Below, one piece after another: positions 1-7,918 of a DNA stretch of 64,000 nt. Origin of the DNA: Youhaiella tibetensis (GTDB lineage Bacteria; Pseudomonadota; Alphaproteobacteria; Rhizobiales; Devosiaceae); contig NZ_CP041690.1 in assembly GCF_008000755.1 (NCBI RefSeq), positions 1,427,260 to 1,491,259 of the forward strand, in the 5' to 3' direction. Each line of letters opens with the position of its first letter. Positions within the stretch are counted from its first letter, which is position 1. Below the pieces are notes generated by a model. That model ran no database searches. It worked only from the letters and a program-made list of their open reading frames with translations, and was not told where the DNA came from. The position numbers were made by a program, and so were the translations under genes.

Positions 1-11
1 AAATCAAGCAT
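1..11 (-). CDS. Start of the next gene in the efflux operon (partial)
   Basis: An ATG lies at 11-9 on the minus strand, two bases after the stop codon of the efflux adaptor gene, and begins Met-Leu-Asp before the window ends. In this family the adaptor gene is usually followed by the inner-membrane RND pump gene, so this is probably its first codons. Only three codons are visible, so the identity rests on context alone. Confidence 0.35.
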
Positions 12-13
12 GA

Positions 14-1222
14 TTAAGCCCCATCAGCCTTGCTGGCGTTCACGGTCTGCCCGGCCTGGACGAACTCCTGGCCGACAGTGATGACGTCCAGCGTCGCGGG
101 CAGGCCCGTGACCAGAACGCCTTCGCGCGTATCGCTAATGATGGTGACCGGGTAGAAGGTCACCTTGCTATTCTCGACGGCGCGGACCCCGAGGGTGCCT
201 TCGTCGTCGAGGGTCAGCACAGACTGCGGGAGCAGTTGAGCCGTGGCGGTGCCGAGGTTCACGGTCGCGCTCGCGGTGAGCCCGGCCTGGAGCGAACCAT
301 CGGCGTTGGGAATCTCGATTTCGATCGGGAACGAACGGGTGGCCGAGTCAGCGACCGAGGCGATGTAGGTCACCTTGCCCTCAGCCGTCCTGCCGGTCAC
401 CGTGGTGATCGTGGCGGGCAGGCCGAGGCGGGCGTAGCCGATCCGGGCTTCCGGCACGTTGCCGGTAAACAGGATCGGGTCCATCTGCACGATCGTGGCG
501 CAGGGCGAACCGGCAGCCAGCATCGAGCCGACGGCGGTCATCGGGTCCTGGACGATGCCATCGCTCTTGGCGCGGATCTCGGTGCGGTCGAGTTCGGCCT
601 TGGCCTGGTCGACAGCCGCCTGTGCTGCCTTGAGGGAAGCTTCGACCGTCACGACGCTATTGGAGGCCGCAGCGCCCTTGTTCACCAGCGCCTGGGTGCT
701 GTTGTAGGCCGTCTGGGCCTGGGCGAGGGAGGCTTCCGCCTGGGCCACCGCCGCCTGGCGGGTACCCTGGTCGAGCGTGCAGAGCAGGTCGCCGGTCTTG
801 ACCGACTGGCCTTTCTTGACCGCGACGCTTGCCACGATGCCGGTGGTTTCGGCCGAAGCGGTCACGGTTTCCTTGGCCTTCGTCTGGCCGCGAAGCGGAA
901 CTTCGATCGGCATTTCCTTGGCGGTGAAGGTTTCAATGCGCACCGAACGTGCCGGGGCGGACTCGCCCTGGGTTTCGGCCTGGCGCTGAGCGATCGTCAG
1001 GTGAGGATCGACGTCGGTGTGAGTTTCCGATTCCGACAGGACCCCGGAATTCTCGAGGGCGGTCTTGACCGGCCCTTCCTTGTTACCGTCGACCAGTTCG
1101 ACGATGTGACGCTCGCCATTGCCCGGACCCTGGCCGCCCTGAATGAGCGTCCCGGTCGCCAGCCACGCACCCGCGGCAACGACGATCAGGAAGGCAACGC
1201 CATAAGAAAAGAATGCACGCAT
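14..1222 (-). CDS. Periplasmic adaptor subunit of an RND-type efflux pump (HlyD/MFP family)
   Basis: This 402-residue protein should link an inner-membrane RND pump to an outer-membrane channel and help export drugs or other small molecules. The N-terminus has one hydrophobic segment (about residues 7-27) acting as signal anchor. A long linker follows, then the first half of a lipoyl-like domain, an alanine- and glutamine-rich coiled-coil hairpin (about residues 155-215), the second lipoyl half, and beta-barrel and membrane-proximal domains. The linker of about 70 residues between anchor and first lipoyl motif is longer than usual. The gene lies 17 bp downstream of a PadR regulator on the same strand and runs into a gene at the window edge, so the three probably form one PadR-controlled operon. 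The transported substrate cannot be read from the sequence. Confidence 0.87.
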   Translation of the reverse strand: MRAFFSYGVAFLIVVAAGAWLATGTLIQGGQGPGNGERHIVELVDGNKEGPVKTALENSGVLSESETHTDVDPHLTIAQRQAETQGESAPARSVRIETFTAKEMPIEVPLRGQTKAKETVTASAETTGIVASVAVKKGQSVKTGDLLCTLDQGTRQAAVAQAEASLAQAQTAYNSTQALVNKGAAASNSVVTVEASLKAAQAAVDQAKAELDRTEIRAKSDGIVQDPMTAVGSMLAAGSPCATIVQMDPILFTGNVPEARIGYARLGLPATITTVTGRTAEGKVTYIASVADSATRSFPIEIEIPNADGSLQAGLTASATVNLGTATAQLLPQSVLTLDDEGTLGVRAVENSKVTFYPVTIISDTREGVLVTGLPATLDVITVGQEFVQAGQTVNASKADGA

Positions 1223-1239
1223 AATCTAAAAAACCCCCG

Positions 1240-1794
1240 CTATTCTGCCGCTTCTGCGGCCTCGGTGTCGGGGCGCGCCATCGCGATTAGCTCGCGCATA
1301 TGGGAAGCCATATGCTGCTGCGCAACCTCCATCACCGACAATCCGTAACGAACCACCCAGGCGTCTGCGGCGCTGAGCGGTTGATGACCCTGGAGGACGT
1401 CCTCCAGCTTTTTCTTGCCCTCGGCCATCTTGTCCATCTGCTCGTGCAGCCGCGCTTCCACGAGGCTTGCCGGCAGCAGGTGCGCGTAGCGCGCAAACAA
1501 GAGGAACGGAGAACGGTAGACGTCTTCGCCCAGCGGCTCGAACAGCGAGGCGACGAACGCCCGCCGGCCGGCTTCCGTGATGGCGTAGATCTTTTTCGCC
1601 GGCTTGCCGTCCTGCGGCTCCACGCGGCTGGTGACGAGCCCTTCGGCTTCCATTTTGGCAAGCGCCGGGTAGATCGAGCCGAAGCTCGCTTCCACGAAAT
1701 AGGCGCATTCGCCTTCCACCGTCATCCGGCGAATCTCGTATCCCGTCGCTTCGCCCTCATAGAGGATCGAGAGGCAGACCGTCCTGACATTCAT
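1240..1794 (-). CDS. PadR-family transcriptional regulator
   Basis: The start chosen is the ATG at 1794, which begins directly at the PadR winged-helix domain (Met-Asn-Val-Arg-Thr-Val); the frame stays open upstream but only across AT-rich operator-like DNA. The 184-residue product has the N-terminal PadR winged helix with the typical Gly-Tyr-Glu-Ile and Gly-Ser-Ile-Tyr-Pro-Ala-Leu segments, then a C-terminal helical dimerisation domain. PadR proteins are usually repressors released by a toxic ligand and often control an adjacent efflux pump. Here the gene is first in an operon with the efflux adaptor, which fits an autoregulated local repressor. Two palindromes lie just upstream, at 1830-1865. 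Confidence 0.85.
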   Translation of the reverse strand: MNVRTVCLSILYEGEATGYEIRRMTVEGECAYFVEASFGSIYPALAKMEAEGLVTSRVEPQDGKPAKKIYAITEAGRRAFVASLFEPLGEDVYRSPFLLFARYAHLLPASLVEARLHEQMDKMAEGKKKLEDVLQGHQPLSAADAWVVRYGLSVMEVAQQHMASHMRELIAMARPDTEAAEAAE

Positions 1795-1829
1795 GTTAGT
1801 TGGTCTCCGGCGAACCCTATGCTCGCCAA

Positions 1830-1865
1830 ATATATGGCGGCCGTATATATGCCGGGCCGGCATAT
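1830..1865. promoter_or_regulatory. Candidate PadR operator (two adjoining palindromes)
   Basis: A perfect dyad of two 9-bp arms around one central base, ATATGCCGG-G-CCGGCATAT, lies at 1847-1865, 53 bp upstream of the padR start. It overlaps a weaker AT-flanked dyad around GGCGGCCG at 1830-1850. PadR repressors bind such inverted repeats in their own promoters. Binding by this particular regulator is inferred from position. Confidence 0.55.
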
Positions 1866-1972
1866 GGCAAGCAGCGAGATCGTTTGGGGACGCGACCGGT
1901 TAACGCGGCATTAGAACGAAAGGCGACTGGCCGCGGATCAAAGGCGTTTACACACAACGCCTTACCTAAAGC

Positions 1973-2791
1973 TTAGACCTGGTGCGGCAAAGTCTCTACT
2001 TCCCGCATTTGCATGGCTGCCCTGCGTGCAAGGTCTAGGCTGCTGGCCGCCACGAAGAACGGATTGAGGAAGTCGTTCGCCGCTTTCCCGTAGCGAAGCG
2101 GCTCGCCATCGAGGGTGATCACCACCCCGCCCGCCGCCTCGAGCACCGCTTGCCCCGCCGCCGTATCCCACTCGCAGGTCGGGGTAAAGCGCGGATAGAG
2201 CTGGGCGTCGCCCCTGGCCAGGAGGCAGAACTTGAGCGAGGAGCCGACCGAGACATCGCTCTCGACCTTGAGTGTTTCGACCAGGCTCGCCAGCGCCTTG
2301 TGCCCGTGCGATCGGCTGGCGACGACGCGCATCGGCGCGGCGCAATCCACCCGGATGCTGCGGCGCTCGGTCTGCCCGCCCACGCCATGGCAGGAAAAGG
2401 CCCCCTCGGGCCCGCCGCAGAAGCACTCGCCGGTGGCCGGTGCCAGCACCACGCCCATTATCGGCCGGCCATGTTCGACCAGCGCGATGTTCACCGTGAA
2501 CTCGCCGTTGCGCTTGATGAATTCCTTGGTCCCGTCGAGCGGATCGACCACGAAGAAGCGCTCGCCCAGCGCCGGTATCCGCCCGGCAGCGACGCTTTCC
2601 TCGGCCAGCACCGGAATGCCGGTCGGCGCCAGCATCTGGAGGATCACGGCTTCAGCTGCCGCGTCCGCCTCGGTGACCGGCGAGCCGTCCGACTTCGCCT
2701 CGGCCTCGAACGGGCGTCCATAGACGTCCATGATGACCTTGGCGGCCGCCATCGAAGCATCCAGCATCAGGTCGAGCATCTTGGTGGTCAT
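1973..2791 (-). CDS. cysQ: 3'(2'),5'-bisphosphate nucleotidase (inositol monophosphatase superfamily)
   Basis: The 272-residue protein should hydrolyse 3'-phosphoadenosine-5'-phosphate, the by-product of sulfate assimilation and of phosphopantetheine transfer, to AMP and phosphate. The metal-binding signatures of the family are visible: Glu-Glu in the LAEES segment, then VDPLDGTKEFI, and a C-terminal WDTAAGQAVLEAAGG motif. Length is close to the usual 250-275 for CysQ. It starts 3 bp after the nadC stop on the same strand, so the two are probably co-transcribed. The closest alternative is another inositol-phosphatase-like enzyme, but the DGTKEF sequence favours CysQ. Confidence 0.85.
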   Translation of the reverse strand: MTTKMLDLMLDASMAAAKVIMDVYGRPFEAEAKSDGSPVTEADAAAEAVILQMLAPTGIPVLAEESVAAGRIPALGERFFVVDPLDGTKEFIKRNGEFTVNIALVEHGRPIMGVVLAPATGECFCGGPEGAFSCHGVGGQTERRSIRVDCAAPMRVVASRSHGHKALASLVETLKVESDVSVGSSLKFCLLARGDAQLYPRFTPTCEWDTAAGQAVLEAAGGVVITLDGEPLRYGKAANDFLNPFFVAASSLDLARRAAMQMREVETLPHQV

Positions 2792-2794
2792 GGA

Positions 2795-3667
2795 CTAGTT
2801 GCCGATTTCGATATCGAGGCCCAGGTCGAGCGGCTTTGCCGACATGGTGATCTGGCTGGTGGAGATGAAGTCGACGCCCGTTGCCGCGATGGCCTTGAGC
2901 CGGTCGAGCTTGACGCCGCCCGAAGCCTCCAGCACCGCGCGTCCGGCGGTCAGTTCCACCGCCTTGCGCAAGGTCGCGTCGTCCATGTTGTCGAGCAGCA
3001 CGATCCGCGCCCCGGCTTCGAGCGCTTCTTCGAGCTGGGCCAGGGTCTCGACCTCGATCTCGATCGCGACCAGATGCCCGGCGAAGGCGCGCGCCGCTTT
3101 GAAGGCTTGCGTCACCCCGCCTGCCACCGCGATGTGGTTATCCTTGATGAGGATGGCATCATCGAGCGCGTAGCGATGATTGGCGCCGCCGCCGCAGCGC
3201 ACCGCATACTTTTCGAAAGCCCGCAGCCCGGGCGTGGTCTTGCGCGTGTCGCAGATGCGCGTCTTCGTGCCGTCAACCTCGCGCGCGTACTGGCGCGTCA
3301 GGGTGGCGATACCACTCAGGTGGTTGAGGAAATTGAGCGCCACGCGCTCGGCCATCATCACCAGCCGGGCATTGCCCCAGACGCGGCCGACGACCGTGCC
3401 TCGTTCGACCGCATCGCCATCGGCGACGGCAGGCTCGAATGTCAGCCCGTCCCCGATCAGCCGGAACGCCGCGGCGGGGAACGCAAGTCCGGCGATCACG
3501 CCCGCTTCGCGCGATGCCAGCACCGCCGAAGCCGTCGCCTGGGGCGGCAGCGTCGCCTGGCTGGTCAGGTCGCCGGCAAGCCCCAGATCCTCTTCGAGCG
3601 CGGCCATTACCGCCTTTTCGACGAGCGGCCTGGGCAGCTCTGCCACCGGTGTGGTCACAATATGCAT
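2795..3667 (-). CDS. nadC: Nicotinate-nucleotide pyrophosphorylase (carboxylating)
   Basis: This is quinolinate phosphoribosyltransferase of de novo NAD synthesis, which converts quinolinate and PRPP to nicotinate mononucleotide with loss of CO2. The ATG at 3667 was chosen because a GGGAGG ribosome site lies about 10 bp upstream and the protein then has the usual length of about 290 residues. Visible family motifs include NFLNHLSGIATLT, DTRKTTPGLR, the KYAVRCGGGANHR segment, and the C-terminal barrel strands EIEVE, VLLDNM, LEASGGV and DFISTSQIT. It lies directly upstream of cysQ. No nadA or nadB gene is seen in the window. Confidence 0.92.
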   Translation of the reverse strand: MHIVTTPVAELPRPLVEKAVMAALEEDLGLAGDLTSQATLPPQATASAVLASREAGVIAGLAFPAAAFRLIGDGLTFEPAVADGDAVERGTVVGRVWGNARLVMMAERVALNFLNHLSGIATLTRQYAREVDGTKTRICDTRKTTPGLRAFEKYAVRCGGGANHRYALDDAILIKDNHIAVAGGVTQAFKAARAFAGHLVAIEIEVETLAQLEEALEAGARIVLLDNMDDATLRKAVELTAGRAVLEASGGVKLDRLKAIAATGVDFISTSQITMSAKPLDLGLDIEIGN

Positions 3668-3748
3668 CTTCGCCCTCCCGGCGCTTGGCGACGGTTTACG
3701 CGGGCTCGCGCGGGCTTGCAAGGATGGCAAGGAGGCCGGCTTGCCGCA

Positions 3749-4792
3749 TCAGCCCCGGGGCGGCGGGGCGATGGAGCCCCGGGCCACCAGCGGGCATTCC
3801 ATCTTGATCTTCTTCACGCTCGTGTCGCCCGCCTGGCGGTCGAGCAGGGCGCTCACCGCCCAGCGCGCCATTTCGTCATGCGGTAGCAGGACCGTCGACA
3901 GCGGCGGCTGCGCGTAGGTCGCCAGATCTTCGTCGTCGAACCCCACCACCGAAATGTCGTCGGGAACGCGCAGGCCCTTCGCCTTGATCGCGTCATAGGC
4001 GCCGATGGCCATGCGGTCGTTAAAGCAGAAGATGGCCGTGGGCGGATTGGGCAGCTCGAGCAATCGCGCCGTCAGCTCGCGCCCGCCATTGACCGTCCAG
4101 CCGCCGGTCACGATCAGGTCCGGGTCCACCGCCACGTCCCAGGTGGTGAGTGCCTGCCGATAACCCTGCGCACGGCTCCTGGCGGCCTCGATCCACTGCT
4201 CCCCGGTCAGGTGCGCGATGCGCCGATGCCCGGCCTTGAGCAGGGCCTCGGTGGCCGCATGCCCACCGGCGACATCCCCCGGCACAACGGAGGGAAAACG
4301 TGTGCGCTTCTCGTAGCAGTTGAGCAGCACCGTTGAGAGTTCGCCCAGCCGTTCAGGCGGTTGGGCAAGCTGCGTCGTCACCAGCGTCGCATAGATCACC
4401 CCGATCGCCTTCTGCTGCACCAGCATGTCGAGCGCGGCGTTCTCGAGCTTGGGGTCGCCGCGCGTGCAGAAAGTCGCCAGCAGCACGTCCTGGAGCGCCG
4501 CCTCGTCGCGCGCGCCTTCGATGAAAGGCATCGCGAAGGGGGTCGTGCTCACCTCGTCGAGCAGCAATCCGATGACCGGAGACGCGTTCTCGGGCACCGC
4601 ATGGCGCGGTCCCTTGCGATAGCCGAGTGCCTCGGCCGCTTCGAAGATTCTCTGCCGGGTCGCCTCTGCGACGCGGGCATTGGTCACGCCGTTGAGCACG
4701 AGCGACACCGTGGCCTGCGAGACGCCTGCCCGGGCCGCCACGTCGATCATCGTCGCGCGTTTGCTCATATCTTCAACTGCTTGATCCGCCAC
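3749..4792 (-). CDS. LacI-family transcriptional regulator
   Basis: The protein carries an N-terminal LacI helix-turn-helix (TMIDVAARAGVSQATVSLVL) with its hinge helix, followed by a periplasmic-binding-protein-like sugar-sensing domain to about residue 345. The start is uncertain. A GTG at 4792 has an AGGAAG site 9 bp upstream and gives 347 residues; the ATG at 4768 gives 339 and starts closer to the HTH. The gene is divergent from the GH2 glycosidase gene with 139 bp between them, which contain a LacI-like dyad at 4884-4898. It therefore probably represses the glycosidase, and perhaps the transporter beyond, in the absence of its sugar. Confidence 0.87.
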   Translation of the reverse strand: MADQAVEDMSKRATMIDVAARAGVSQATVSLVLNGVTNARVAEATRQRIFEAAEALGYRKGPRHAVPENASPVIGLLLDEVSTTPFAMPFIEGARDEAALQDVLLATFCTRGDPKLENAALDMLVQQKAIGVIYATLVTTQLAQPPERLGELSTVLLNCYEKRTRFPSVVPGDVAGGHAATEALLKAGHRRIAHLTGEQWIEAARSRAQGYRQALTTWDVAVDPDLIVTGGWTVNGGRELTARLLELPNPPTAIFCFNDRMAIGAYDAIKAKGLRVPDDISVVGFDDEDLATYAQPPLSTVLLPHDEMARWAVSALLDRQAGDTSVKKIKMECPLVARGSIAPPPRG

Positions 4793-4883
4793 CGCTGGTC
4801 GCTTCCTGCCACGTCGTGGCCTGGTTTGCCAAACTTATTTCCACTCCGCCCGTCGGGCCTGCTTGCCAAGGCGTGTTTCCTCG

Positions 4884-4898
4884 ACTAGCGTTGCTAAT
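4884..4898. promoter_or_regulatory. Candidate LacI-family operator
   Basis: ACTAGCGTTGCTAAT is an imperfect 15-bp dyad (TAGC-GTT-GCTA core) in the divergent intergenic region, 34 bp upstream of the GH2 start. Its place between regulator and target fits the LacI gene at 3749-4792. Specific binding is not demonstrated. Confidence 0.45.
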
Positions 4899-4931
4899 AA
4901 TATAACTAATAAGATTACCCAAGGGGGAGTC

Positions 4932-7718
4932 ATGACCGTACGGGCAACCGTAACCGAGGCCGGCGCGCGCGCCGCTCTTTCGCTGGATGGCGCCTGGCGC
5001 TTCCGCATGGAGGGCGAGGAGAACTGGCGCTCCACCAACGTCCCGAACCCCTGGCAGGCCGAGTTTGCGGACCTGCGCCATTCGTTCGGCCGGGCGGTCT
5101 ATGCCCGCGGCTTCACCATCCCGGCAGATTGGCAGGGCAGGGAAGTCGCCATCCGCTTCGGCGCGGTCAACTACGTCTGCGAGGTTTATCTCAACGGCAA
5201 GCTTCTCGGTTCGCACGAGGGCGGCTACCTGCCGTTCGAATTCGTCCTTCCCGCCGACGCGCTCGAAGCCGACAACGCGCTTGAAGTGCGCGTCGCCCTG
5301 CCCAGCGGCGACACTGCCGAATATCCGGACTATCCGTTCGGCGAAATTCCGCACGGCAAGCAGAGCTGGTACGGCCCGCTCGGCGGCATCTGGCAGTCGG
5401 TGACCCTGGAAGCGCGCGATCCTCGCCACCTCGTCCACGCCGCCCTCGACGCCGAACTCGCTACCGGCGCGGTCCGCGCGACACTCGAATTTTCAGCCGC
5501 CGCAAAGGGTGCGTTGGTCGAAGTCACCGTGACCGACCCCGACGGCGCCGAAGTCGTCTCGGCCTCGGGCGAGGCTGGTGCCGATATCTCCTTCGTCGTC
5601 CCCAACGTGGCGCCCTGGTCGCCCGAAGCTCCCAATCTCTATTCAGCCCAGGTCGATCTCAAGGCCGCCGACGGCGCGCTGCTCGACCGCACGCGCCACA
5701 CCTTCGGCTTCCGCACCATCGAAACCCGCGACGGCAAGTTCTTCCTCAACGGCCAGCCGCTCTACCTTCGTGGCGCGCTCGACCAGGACTACTACCCCGA
5801 AGGCATCTGCACGCCGCCTTCGCTCGATTTCCTCGAGGATCAGGCGCGCAAGGCCAAGGAACTCGGCCTCAACCTGCTGCGCTGCCACATCAAGGTTCCC
5901 GATCCGCGCTATCATGAGGTGGCCGACCGCCTGGGCCTCCTGGTCTGGACCGAGATTCCGAACCTGCAGCACTTCTCCGAGCGCGGCGGCGAACGCCTGC
6001 GCGAGACCATGTCCGGTATCCTGCGCCGCGACGGCAATCATCCTTCGATCATCGCCTGGACCATCATCAACGAGGACTGGGGTACGCGCCTCGTCGAGAG
6101 CGCCGAGCACCGGCAATGGCTCAAGGACACCTATGACTGGCTCAAGGCCGAGGATCCTTCCCGCCTCGTGGTCGACAACTCGGCCTGCATCCCCAACTTC
6201 CACGTCAAGACCGACATCAACGACTACCACTATTACCGCTCGATCCCCGAGCGCCGCGCCGAGTGGGAGAAGCTGACCGAGGAATTCGCAGCCGGCGCCG
6301 ACTGGACCTACAGCCCGCACGGCGATGCCGAGCGTCGCGGCGACGAGCCGCTCGTCGTTTCCGAGTTCGGCGTCTGGGGGCTCCCCAACCCGACCGAAAT
6401 CCGTGACGCTTCCGGCAACGAGCCCTGGTGGACCGAGACCGGCGGCAACTGGGGCGATGGCGGCGCCTATCCCCACGGCATCGAAAACCGCTTCGCCACC
6501 TATCACCTGGGCAAGGTCTTCGGCTCGCTCGATGGCTTCATCGAAGCGGTGCAGTGGTACCAGTTCGACAATCTCAAGTACGAGATCGAGTCCATGCGCG
6601 CCCATGCGCCGATCGTGGGCTACGTCATCACCGAACTGACCGACGTGCATTGGGAGGCCAACGGCCTTCTCGATATGAACCGCAATCCGCGCGTGTTCCA
6701 CGAACGCTTTGCCGAGATCAACGCCGACCTCGTCATCGTCCCGCAACTGGCGCACCACGCCGCCTATGCCGGCAGCGAAGTCGCCATAAGCCTCAAGATC
6801 GCGACGGGCGGCAGCTCCGTGCCCGCCGGCGCCAGTCTTTCCTGGTCGCTCGATGGCGGGGCATCTGGGGAAATCGCGGTTCCGCCCACCGGTGGCCTCG
6901 CCGTCGCCGATCTCGGCGTGCTCAAGGTGCAACTGCCGGCGGGCAGCGAAAATCGCATGGCCCGGGTCACTTTCTCCCTCCATGCAGGCGGGAAGGAACT
7001 CGCCGGCAACGAAATCGCCATCTCCGTCTACGCCCAGCGCTCGACTGCCGGTCTTCCCAGGGTCGCCACGAGCGATGCCGGTCTTGCCGCGCGGGCGACC
7101 GTTCTCGGCTACCAGGTCGTGGATGCTGCGAGCGCCGATGTCGTGCTCGCCCGCTCGCTTGCCGCCGCCGATATCCTGGCCATGCAGCAGGGCGCCCGCT
7201 ACGTCGTCCTCGCCGATGGCAAGGCGCCCACCCATCGCAACCTGCGCTCGGATGTGGGCACGCGCGAGCCGCCCTTCATGCCCATCGTCGATGAGACGCC
7301 GGGCATGCCCATGGGCAGCGAAGCTCAGCTTCCCAATATCAACCTGGTGGAACGCCAGGGCACCATCTGGCGCGGCGACTGGATCGCCAATTTCAGTTGG
7401 ATCAAGCGCCAGGGGGCCTTTGCCGACCTGCCGGGTGGCCCGCTGCTCGATGCCTCCTACGATCGCGTCGTGCCCTACCACGTCCTCACCGGCTTCCGCT
7501 CGTGGGAATACGAGGGGCTGGTCCACGCAGCCCTTGCTGTCGGCTATCTCAACAAGCCCGCCGCGCTCATCGCCCAGCGCTCGCTCGATCGCGGCGGCCT
7601 GGTGGCCACGACCTTCCGTTTGACCGAAGACGCCCCCGGCGCCGATCCCGTCGCTACCGCGCTTTTTGATGCAGTCATCAAAACGGCTGTGGGAATAGGC
7701 GCGAAACAAAAGCGCTGA
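4932..7718 (+). CDS. Glycoside hydrolase family 2 enzyme (beta-galactosidase/beta-glucuronidase type)
   Basis: The 928-residue enzyme should release a terminal beta-linked sugar with retention of configuration. The ATG at 4932 is chosen because AAGGGGGAG lies just upstream. Domains in order are an N-terminal jelly roll (about 15-180), an immunoglobulin-like domain (about 185-275), a TIM barrel (about 275-620) and C-terminal beta domains unlike those of E. coli LacZ. The acid/base is Glu381 in IINEDWG and the nucleophile is probably Glu478 in VSEFGVWG. No signal peptide is seen, so it probably acts in the cytoplasm on sugars brought in by the ABC importer encoded downstream. The exact sugar (galactoside, glucuronide or mannoside) cannot be told. 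Confidence 0.85.
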   Translation: MTVRATVTEAGARAALSLDGAWRFRMEGEENWRSTNVPNPWQAEFADLRHSFGRAVYARGFTIPADWQGREVAIRFGAVNYVCEVYLNGKLLGSHEGGYLPFEFVLPADALEADNALEVRVALPSGDTAEYPDYPFGEIPHGKQSWYGPLGGIWQSVTLEARDPRHLVHAALDAELATGAVRATLEFSAAAKGALVEVTVTDPDGAEVVSASGEAGADISFVVPNVAPWSPEAPNLYSAQVDLKAADGALLDRTRHTFGFRTIETRDGKFFLNGQPLYLRGALDQDYYPEGICTPPSLDFLEDQARKAKELGLNLLRCHIKVPDPRYHEVADRLGLLVWTEIPNLQHFSERGGERLRETMSGILRRDGNHPSIIAWTIINEDWGTRLVESAEHRQWLKDTYDWLKAEDPSRLVVDNSACIPNFHVKTDINDYHYYRSIPERRAEWEKLTEEFAAGADWTYSPHGDAERRGDEPLVVSEFGVWGLPNPTEIRDASGNEPWWTETGGNWGDGGAYPHGIENRFATYHLGKVFGSLDGFIEAVQWYQFDNLKYEIESMRAHAPIVGYVITELTDVHWEANGLLDMNRNPRVFHERFAEINADLVIVPQLAHHAAYAGSEVAISLKIATGGSSVPAGASLSWSLDGGASGEIAVPPTGGLAVADLGVLKVQLPAGSENRMARVTFSLHAGGKELAGNEIAISVYAQRSTAGLPRVATSDAGLAARATVLGYQVVDAASADVVLARSLAAADILAMQQGARYVVLADGKAPTHRNLRSDVGTREPPFMPIVDETPGMPMGSEAQLPNINLVERQGTIWRGDWIANFSWIKRQGAFADLPGGPLLDASYDRVVPYHVLTGFRSWEYEGLVHAALAVGYLNKPAALIAQRSLDRGGLVATTFRLTEDAPGADPVATALFDAVIKTAVGIGAKQKR

Positions 7719-7758
7719 TGCAAGAAAATGACGCGATTTCAGCTAGATAGTATAAATA

Positions 7759-7872
7759 TCAAACTATCGGGTTCGTATCGATTTTCGCGTTGACAAAGAT
7801 GGTCCCTGCGATAGTTTGACCGCAGGGAACGAGGGCCGGTGCCAAACCGGCGAAGACCGGGAAAAACCGGTC
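7759..7872 (+). promoter_or_regulatory. Structured promoter/leader region of the sugar ABC operon
   Basis: Between the GH2 gene and the ABC ATPase gene lies a perfect 11-bp inverted repeat, TCAAACTATCG at 7759-7769 and CGATAGTTTGA at 7809-7819, which flanks a consensus -35 hexamer TTGACA at 7790-7795; a weak -10 (TAGTTT, 7812-7817) follows 16 bp later. Its right arm overlaps a second perfect dyad, TCCCTGCG/CGCAGGGA (7803-7828). A third, GACCGG-GAAAAA-CCGGTC, lies at 7855-7872. This looks like a repressor-bound promoter separate from that of the GH2 gene. Confidence 0.5.
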
Positions 7873-7918
7873 GTGAGGAAGGTGGCCGACCTGGGAAGGG
7901 AGGCCGAGGGAGGAAAGC

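Noticed and set aside
1297-1314. CATATGG-GAAG-CCATATG palindrome as a separate regulatory feature
   Set aside because: It lies in the padR coding region and may be chance; mentioned only as a possible auxiliary site.
2150-3886. 578-codon open frame on the plus strand
   Set aside because: It spans the antisense of cysQ and nadC, which are clear real genes.
5643-7709. 688-codon open frame on the minus strand
   Set aside because: It is antisense to the GH2 gene and follows its codon pattern; no recognisable protein.
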